Shown here one piece after another: positions 56,760-64,000 of a DNA stretch of 64,000 nt. Source of the DNA: Ligula intestinalis. Lineage: Eukaryota > Platyhelminthes > Cestoda > Diphyllobothriidea > Diphyllobothriidae. The notes beneath the pieces were generated by a model. It worked only from the letters and a program-made list of their open reading frames with translations, did no database searches and was not told where the DNA came from. Position 1 is the stretch's first letter, and the number at the start of each line of letters is the position of its first letter. The position numbers and the translations under genes were made by a program. The stretch spans positions 5,958,871-6,022,870 of the forward strand of contig JAYGXS010000010.1 of NCBI GenBank assembly GCA_036362985.1, given 5' to 3'.

Positions 56760-57960
56760 TGAAACATTGCCAAAATGCTTAAAACCTGATCCCTTTTACA
56801 TCCACAATGGAGACAGAACAAGACAAACGGACAGGCCAGCCAATTTCGTCCCGTGGAACATCAAAAGGTGAAGGAATCAGTAGCTTTTCCAAAAAATAAA
56901 TCTAGCTTCTGGCTCTGTTATGAAAATGACACGTTTTCGTCATTAAAACAAATAATTTAAACCTTAATCCACAAGAAGCATAACTCTTAATCTCCAAGAA
57001 TTAAATTCCCATTTCAAGCGGAGTTTGATACACAGCTCCCAGTTCTGGATGAACATCGAACTATTGAAAGATAACTCGATATATCAGGTTATCATATAAA
57101 ATGTAGTCAGAAACCATCTTACATTTTAAAAGCAACCACTCAGTCTCTCACAAAAGGAGTTCTGTCTGCAGGCTCTTAAATCAAGCCAAAACAAGATGCT
57201 CTGATAATGAAAGCCCACAAACAGAAATGAACTACGTCTTCCAACTATGCTCAAACAAATTGTAAAGCCACAAGACTTCGTGCGTTAGTACATGCAATCT
57301 ACAAGTGAATGTTAAATCATATGACCACGCAAGCATCAAAACCGCTGACATGGTGAACTGTCTCATAAGTGAAAATGTGTCTGATATTTTCGAAGGACAA
57401 CTAAGAAAACATCATATACACGTTTCCCACCGTTTAGCAACCACCTTAAGCTCACAGCTTGTATACCCGAAGGAAAGGGCTGGCTGCATTTAAAGAAATG
57501 TTGTAGCCTACAGAATACCGTGTGCCAGTTGTAATGCAGTTTATTGTAGCCAAAATGGGGAATGCAACTCCTTCTGCAAATATCAGTAGTCAGGAGAAAA
57601 GACTGTGTATACCAGGTGGCAGTGAACACACTAGAACACAATCACAAATTCGTCTCGAAGAACACATGGATTGTCGGTACCTACCTAATCAGAAAAGACC
57701 ATGAATTCTTTGAAGAATGCACTCAGATAACGCATGCAGCAACAAGCATATTGATTTGCATTATAGCTATAATTACCTAAAGGACAAAGTTCAACGCGCG
57801 CGGCGAACCACGAAAGGAATACGAGATGTATGTGACGCATATTGGCGCAGATTTCAGCTTATTGTAGTAAAATTTATTAGACGCGGTTAACTGTTCCTGT
57901 ACATATCCCATAGTCTGACGACCAGCTAAGGAACCAGCCTCGAAAGTGTGCAAATTATAG
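56760..57960 (+). pseudogene. PLE relic, third endonuclease type
   Basis: Frames in order: SYDHASIKTADMVNCLISEN, LVYPKERAGCI then NVVAYRIPCASCNAVYC (57440-57550, the cysteine-containing entry to the endonuclease), NTLEHNHKFVSKNTWIVGTY and REF-like HEFFEE (57620-57715), then NKHIDLHYSYNYLKDK (57740-57790). The LEHNHKF and N.HIDL..SYNYL features differ from families A and B. Frameshifts throughout. No hammerhead found downstream. Confidence 0.7.
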
Positions 57961-58967
57961 TGTCAACTTTCGCAAAGCACCACTCCCCTTCTCAATTAAA
58001 TATCTTGAGATGCTCACAAGCCAGGACATTCGTTGTGTTTAAACTATGCCAAATGCTGCCAGGAGCCGACATACCGGCGCAGGGTTTCGCCTGAGGGGGG
58101 GAGGAGGAAAGTGAAGAGTGCCCAGGGTCACTGGCCGTCATCGGGTTTTATTTGGCCACTGAATATTGCACGCTTTGGTACATCGTCTGTATAATCTACT
58201 GGTTTAGCTCAGCTGCTTGCAACCTTTGCCTTTTGCTCTGAAACACTGATCGGTTCAACACTCTTAAGGCTTTCTCGTTCAGATAGTTCAGTCGGATTCG
58301 GAAAAAGGACCTCCGGAATGCACTCTGTTGGGCTCAGTTTTAAGCAAACATGGGCAACACTGTGCCCTCAACAGTCTAAATAAGTAATGATTTGGAAGAA
58401 GCAAAAGGAGACAAATATGTGAAATCCGTGAAGAGGATATTAGCTAGAGGTGGCATAGTTACTACTGCTATGTCTCTGCACGTGATACTTCCTGTAGAAT
58501 CCTCTTAAATGTACAAGTAAATGTTATTTCTGCTTTTTTTCATTAGTTGACTGATCTGCACCAGGTTTAAACTACATCGCAGGTACGCTGAATACATATC
58601 TCGCTGACAAACAAAGGGAACTTTGCAAGTGCCTAATATTCATTCATCAAATCAGCGATTGACTTAAGAATTAATGGGGCAGAATGGAGCCTGATTCCTG
58701 GTCATCCCCTCTGTCAAAACAGATCGAAGATTAAAGAATCGTCTTTGCTTCTCAAAGTTGAAGATTTGAGGAAAATAAAAAGACTCAGTGGCCCTATTCT
58801 GTGCTGCCAGCAGTTGCCTAAAGTACGACAAATTTCTTCATAAACAAAAACTTTACAAATAGTACAAAATTCCAAAAATGTGTAAAAATACTGTAACATT
58901 GGACTGTAAAGGTAAACTGAACTGAGAAAACGCAGATGTGATTGCTGGTATGAGAGCACTAGTAATC
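57961..58967. other. Unassigned stretch
   Basis: No supported feature. Confidence 0.3.
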
Positions 58968-59001
58968 GACCTTTCGGGTTCCATCACAGACCCATCCTCA
59001 G
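58968..59001 (-). ncRNA. Possible hammerhead of uncertain family
   Basis: CUGAGGA (allowed core, position 7 is free), helix II GGGU/ACCC, GAAA, GGUC. Helix I is weak and the two Gs before UC leave helix III with one pair. The 5' flank GUCU is as in family A. Confidence 0.45.
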
Positions 59002-59187
59002 AGACTACAGCATTGTCAAATAAAAGTCAAATTTTAAGGCCGAATAATATACACAAAAATGTGTGTATGATAAAAGAAATTACCTTTCAGAAAATTTAAA
59101 TTTGAGGAATTCTGGTTTCGGATTACAACATCACAACTAATAGCCTTTGAATCAACCGCAAGGTAATGACTTATATTTACATTAACG

Positions 59188-59759
59188 GGTAAAATTAGCT
59201 TATGTAACCCCACTCATATGCGGCGTAGACCTATCATTTCGTCCTACAAAAACGGTATTTATAGAAATTTTTGGCATGGAGAAATAAGATGGGCAGAAAA
59301 GGAAATTTTTAAGAAGTAAAAATTTGAGTAACTGTAGTTGAAGTTGCCTCCCACGGCCGCTGGAAGCAGGCTGTTTTGCATGTTACTTGAAGGCGTGCGC
59401 CTCACGTTTCGCAGCAGACAATACTAATCTAACTCCAGAATGGTTAGTTGGACCACAGGTAAGTTGAAGTAGATGACCACCTAAACACCATTTTAATGTT
59501 TCGGGAAATTTAAGAAATCTCGAGTTTGATAATTTGGGTTTTTCCGAAAATTGCAAGATAGTACACATTAGGACAATCTACAGATAAATATCACCAATAC
59601 TTCTATACAGAGTAAAATAAAAATGTATTTAGCATTTATTAAAGTATATTCCACTGTGTGTCCTAATTGCCCGCCCACAAAACCCGACAATGGCCATTTT
59701 CGTAGGAAAACATGCAGGTTGTAGGGATTAATGAGTGGGGTTACACAATCTACTGTTGC
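59188..59759 (+). mobile_element. MITE of the ~570-bp family (copy 8)
   Basis: Left end GGTAAAATTAGCTTATGTAA, right end GAGTGGGGTTACACAATCTA, inverted. 572 bp, collinear with copy 7. Confidence 0.8.
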
Positions 59760-59879
59760 ATATTTAGGCTGAATTGCACGTCTTCCAAAACGAAGCTATG
59801 ATTGGTGAGCTAATGACGTCTTCATTGTAAATACAATTAACCAAGTGTATAAAAAGTGGTTTCCAGCAGGAGAATGTAC

Positions 59880-59908
59880 GATATATATATATATATATAT
59901 ATATATAT
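59880..59908. repeat. (AT)n microsatellite
   Basis: About 14 AT units. Confidence 0.95.
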
Positions 59909-60240
59909 GGTACCACGCCTAAATGCCACGCCTGCCAGATGTTGAGGTGGCGGGGGGATGGAGGGATGGAGGGAGGGTTGAGCACGGTTTACCGACTGGG
60001 TTGGTCGAGTTAGCAACGGAAAACACAATGAACACTCGGGGCGCCAGGAGGCGATATGGGTGGGCGTCTTAATTTATCGATTAATACGGCCTTAAAGGGG
60101 ACAGGAGGTGTAGGGGTGAGTAGTCAGGTTATCCAGAGTGCGAGTAGCATAATATCGCACGAATTGCCTTGTGCAGGTGGTGCCTGCTTCTGGCTCCTCC
60201 TAACCGAGACCCAACTAGCACCTGTGGCCCCCAAACGTGA

Positions 60241-60249
60241 GCTATATAG

Positions 60250-60292
<43 letters not shown>
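60241..60292. repeat. (AT)n microsatellite, interrupted
   Basis: About 25 AT/TA units with GAT and GT interruptions. Confidence 0.95.
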
Positions 60293-60966
60293 AGTTACAT
60301 GCATAATAAGGGAGACAGAATTGCGGCTCAGTTTCAATAGCCCACCAAGACCAATGGCGTAAGATTTTTTGAAATAATTTCTTATGAAGATGACCGCCTG
60401 CATCTTGTCTGTTAAGTCACCCAAACAGTAAAATCGATATCGAAGAAAAATAAACATCCACAATAGAAGCTGGCATGAAAATGTCGTGAACATTAGTAAA
60501 AGGCCCTTTGTATCTGAGGTTCAAATCGAAACAACAAGGCCAAATTTACGCTTGGTTCCAAAATCATTTTTCGATCACGAAGTTGCATGAGATAGTTTAC
60601 CTACAGTATCTGCGATTTATCCATGATTTCTTTGAGTTTATTCTTCAAGATTTATTTGACAAAAAGGGCATTGATGACGTACCAAGTTATTTTTTAACAT
60701 ACAATAAAGTAGGCCTTCACAGTAAAATTCTAGTTCACATGCTCCGGTAAAAACAGTAGACAACCAATATGCAGGGAACACATGGAATCAAAAAATCTAA
60801 CAGATCATACCCACTTTTGTAAACGTCGCTGAACGGAATACATCCACCCCAAGTCCTTTGAAAGATTATCCATGCATCAATAAACTGAAAACCGTAAACT
60901 AGAAATACGATATTCATGTAGCTTTAATGCAACCTATCTTAATAAGTCCAGCATTATGTGGCTTAC
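60293..60966. other. Intron sequence next to the HCN donor
   Basis: Short frames on both strands, no supported feature. Confidence 0.35.
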
Positions 60967-61210
60967 CTCCAAAGTAAGTGCCGTCAGAGTAGGTATCCAC
61001 AATGGAACCGTCCCTGTCGAGGACGTTGGCCGTACCTTCCCGGACGAAATACATTTTAGTTCCACAAGTGCCCTGCTTTATAATGACGTCTCCGGGTTGA
61101 AACACCTCAAATTGGAGCCGCCGGAGGACATCTGAGACGAAGTTCTCGTCGCCAAAACTGAAGAAGGGCACTGAGGCAACTAGGGCTCGACAGTTAAAGT
61201 TGACGATTTG
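60967..61210 (-). CDS. HCN: HCN/Ih-type channel, exon with N-terminal half of the cyclic-nucleotide-binding domain
   Basis: HCN channels are plasma-membrane cation channels opened by hyperpolarisation and tuned by cAMP bound to a C-terminal domain (CNBD). Read on the minus strand this exon gives, in order, IVNFNCRALVASVPFF, then ENFVSDVLRRLQFEVFQPGD, KMYFVREGTANVL and SDGTYFG. This follows the HCN family from the C-linker/CNBD junction through the first beta strands almost residue by residue (family: IVNFNCRKLVASMPLFA, FEVFQPGDYII, KMYF, LSDGSYFG). A pyrimidine-rich tract and AG at 61212-61211 give the acceptor. An in-frame TGA lies just upstream, so the exon cannot extend further. The donor GTAAGC starts at 60966. 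The exon ends in phase 1, leaving one G of a Glu codon. The transmembrane part and most of the C-linker are not seen up to 64000 and must lie beyond the window. The family call is secure; the exact 5' boundary is likely. Confidence 0.93.
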
Positions 61211-61829
61211 CTTGAATCAGGAAAATAAAGTAAAATAAAAACAAATAAATTATTCCGAAAATGAAATGTAATAAGAATAAATCGAAATTTTTTTAAGGCT
61301 AAGCAAGAATTGCATCACCAGCGCCGTTTAGGAATAAAATTTCAATCTTCGATCAGCAGCTCCCAAATTATTAATTGGTCCGTTCCTTGTTATAAACAGA
61401 AAAAAATATTTCCTTCTCTTGGTAAGGAGCAATGTAGACAGCTAAGAATTTTGCATTCACCAATAAAGCAAATAATTAAGGAGGACCGAAAATAATATAT
61501 GAAGTACACCTTTTTAACTTCGAAAGTGAACTGACGAAACTGTTTCGAGACTGGTTTCGTAGTTTGGAGGCCACACCCGCCAAAATGGAAAGTGAAATAA
61601 TAAGTTTCAGCAATTATTCATATGCAGCACTGTAAAAGCGAGGTCTAGATATACGATGAATTGCAAACAAAAAAAACAAGGAAGACTGGATCGGGCATCT
61701 GTGACATGCAATTTTCATGATAAAATTTGACTGGGTACTGCAGCGTATTTTTTTGTAACTCATTTAATTTAACAAGTTATTTGAATCCTGCGAAAGTCTT
61801 TTACAAAGTTAAATTGTAATTTTAATGAG
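61211..61829. other. Intron upstream of the HCN exon
   Basis: Contains the polypyrimidine tract for the acceptor at 61211 (minus strand). No further exon seen. Confidence 0.4.
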
Positions 61830-62980
61830 ATTTTTCAAGAGAAATGACCATTTACTTTGGGGAAATTGGGAGCAGTCTCATACGAAAGAATTTCCTATGC
61901 TATTACGAAAGAGAGAACCAAACTGCATGTTAGTGTTGATTTTACTATGAAGGAACCCCAAAGTAAGTTGAATAGGTATAGAAGATATCCCTTCGAGAAC
62001 TGGAATTTTTTGCCCAAAATTGTTCAGATTTGAATCTGAAGCCAAGATAAAGTAATCGCATTTATTTGCATTTACATTGCAGATTAAATTTTACGAATTA
62101 CGATACAGACCAAAGAATAATAAGTATTTCAAATAATGGCAATATATGTGGCCAGTTTTTAGAATTCGCAAGCTTACAGTCGATTGTCGAATTGATCAAC
62201 TTATGCGCAAATTAATCCATTATTAAGAGAAAAGAAAGTTCTTTCATCTTTAGTCAAATTGAATCGTTTAACTTCAGGAAACTAAAAGAAATTCTTGAAA
62301 TTCTCCAATAAAATTGTGATATTCCGTTGAAAAATTTAATAAACGCAGAAGTTCGTCGGCCCAATAGCTAATTAAAGTATCATCTAAGAGGTAACATTTT
62401 ATGGAAAGTTTTTTTTATTCATCTTAGGAACAGTAGTTTTACAAGTCCACTGCGGATATGATTCACTTTCAACAATGTGGTTTGCGGTTTTGGGGCATTT
62501 TTTCATATCAGAATCGTTGCCATACGCATTAAAAATATTATCGGAAAGCATTTTCTTCCGGTAAATGCCCTTTATGTTAATGTTATTTGAACGGTTTTGG
62601 AGTAAACGTCGAACGTAAACGCATATTAAAATTTATCAATGAAGACCGTGAAAACAAGAAAAATGATGACACACTTTTTTCGACGCCATTCAGCATATGC
62701 TGATCCAGAAACGGAAAAATTTAAAGAATATTTTGACTCAAGAAAAGGTCTTTCTATATATAGCAAGTTGTTGCTTCAAGTTTTCAAATAAACACTATCG
62801 TACTTTATTGTTCAAATTTATAGCTCTTTTTTACGTCCCCAGCACCACTGGATTATCGAGGAAAGTTTATTTTTTTACAAATACTTAGTAATTCCTATAG
62901 TTATAGTTAATATGCCTAATGCTGCTCATTATTATTTCTAAATTTTTCTAAATGCATTCACATTGGTATATGAGTAATGA
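61830..62980 (+). repeat. Long A+T-rich dispersed repeat (copy best matching 11800-13235)
   Basis: Collinear with 11800-13235 over about 1.1 kb: GAAGCCAAGATAAAGTAATC, AATAATAAGTATTTCAAATA, CAACTTATGCGCAAATTAAT, TTTCATCTTTAGTCAAATTG, then ATTTATCAATGAAGACCGTG and GCCTAATGCTGCTCATTATT at the 3' end. No conserved frame. Confidence 0.65.
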
Positions 62981-64000
62981 TCAAACTTATACAAAATTAT
63001 GAATGTTGGGTGGTCTTTGGCGACTACTGTACAGTAGGCGGCCTCACTTATTAACTTAAAGGATTTTTTATACATAACACCCAGTTACTCAAATGCAGCC
63101 CAAACTGCGCTCTCCAGTGTCTTACAGCAATAAAGAAATGGTCGCTCTTCATAATAAGGCATATTGTGATATACGAAGGAGCATACAGTTTTATAGAAAT
63201 ATAAGATTTTTAAGCAAAGTGGAAAATTCCGAAAAAGTGGAAATTGGTCGTACTAGGTAAATTTAATTTTCACACGTACGAGAAACCTTTTCATGCAAAA
63301 CCACCGAAGGAATAAAGCAGCACATATAAAAGGAGATTGGAAAATAATTCTTTTTTAAAGCTTTTGGCTACATTTGCTTCCAAATTACGTGCATTTTGAT
63401 GTATGGATATTTACGAACAGCCCAGATTTCGCTAATTTAATCCAACACGTTTTCGTAAGAATTGCTAGCTGTTTTTCCGTCAATACACTGCTTGGGTTAC
63501 ACTGAACTAAAGTAGCCACATTCTCGTTTGATTTTGCACATTTTGAGGTTACAGGGATAAGATATTTTGGATGCTCACGTGCGGATATGCCGGTCAGTTA
63601 CTGATATATTTAAATTGAATTGCAAGTTGCAATAGCAACATTCAAATTTTTTGCAAATAAAGATAAATCTACTTCCGTCACATTCCTTTGCAAATAATTT
63701 GGGTGTGTAATTACAAGGATCTTTCTTGAAATGTGAATTAACAATTAACAATTACCACTGGCTTCATCGATTGACTATACGTAATAATTATGTTCTTCGT
63801 GTTTACCAGAACCTTTAATTAAAAGTATTTCTTAAAAGTGTTCACATCAATAATGAGCTTTTAAAAATTTATTCTTACACAGCTTTATGTGTGCGTCATG
63901 GACTCAGAATCACCGAAACATATCCAAATGATTTCAAGAAAAAGCGAACGTCCACAAAACTGGTCGCGCATGAATATGCCTTGGATTAATTGAAAATGTT
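62981..64000. other. Unassigned A+T-rich stretch
   Basis: No exon, RNA or clear repeat seen. Confidence 0.3.

Larger units (their letters stand above)
24856..60966 (-). other. 36-kb intron splitting the CNBD of the HCN-type gene
   Basis: Both ends fit the splice consensus on the minus strand: donor G|GTAAGC at 60966 and acceptor tttacag ending at 24856. The intron is phase 1 and interrupts a Glu codon directly after the YFG motif. It holds dozens of retroelement and MITE relics in both orientations. I see no other convincing host coding exon inside it. Confidence 0.85.

Noticed and set aside
1..64000. CRISPR arrays, operons, bacterial promoters and terminators
   Set aside because: The sequence is animal nuclear DNA with introns and metazoan retroelements. 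No regularly spaced repeats of CRISPR type were seen.

Overview
The window is animal DNA that is very poor in genes and dense in repeats. I read it as part of one gene lying on the minus strand. Two coding exons are secure: 61210-60967 and 24855-24611. Together they encode an HCN/Ih-type cyclic-nucleotide-binding domain. They join in phase with consensus splice sites across an intron of about 36.1 kb. Almost everything else is sequence inside that intron or flanking it.

The organism looks like a flatworm (Platyhelminthes), more likely a cestode or trematode than a free-living worm. The reasons are a modest A+T bias, huge introns, many Penelope-like elements (PLEs) with GIY-YIG endonucleases, RTE- and CR1-like LINE fragments, and tRNA-headed SINEs ending in hammerhead ribozymes, as known for the schistosome Sm-alpha repeats. 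I cannot name the species.

Layout. 0-2 kb: two SINE copies, a TA-flanked MITE and one unrecognised reading frame behind a good splice acceptor. 2-5.4 kb: a PLE 3' end, a foldback element with ~345-bp inverted arms, and a minus-strand RTE-like LINE. 6-10 kb: a ~570-bp MITE family, GC-rich LTR-like repeats and a PLE end. 10-20 kb: a SINE, a PLE, a long A+T-rich dispersed repeat, a mariner-superfamily transposase relic, a LINE 3' end and PLE relics. 20-24.6 kb: solo PLE long terminal repeats (pLTRs), another foldback copy, a SINE and the longest PLE here (22.7-24.44 kb), which ends about 170 bp from the HCN stop codon. 25-34 kb: family-B PLE relics, two of them with pLTRs in inverted orientation around an endonuclease remnant. 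34-40 kb: little recognisable. 40-48 kb: more PLE tails, MITEs and a third inverted-pLTR element. 48-60 kb: two LINE relics, two more PLE families, MITE and foldback copies. 60-64 kb: AT microsatellites, the first HCN exon and another A+T-rich repeat.

The most striking signal is that three retroelement classes end in hammerhead ribozyme folds. I can draw about twenty such sites by eye. (1) The tRNA-headed SINE has a GACUGG/CCAGUC helix I and a UGGCCA helix III. (2) PLE family B has a palindromic helix III such as GCAUACGUAUGC. (3) PLE family A has a two-base-pair helix III (GAAAC-GUC, or GAAAG-CUC with a swapped pair). Most copies carry one or more core changes; a few look intact (32550-32589, 2354-2395, 40475-40516, 47578-47623, 44289-44328).
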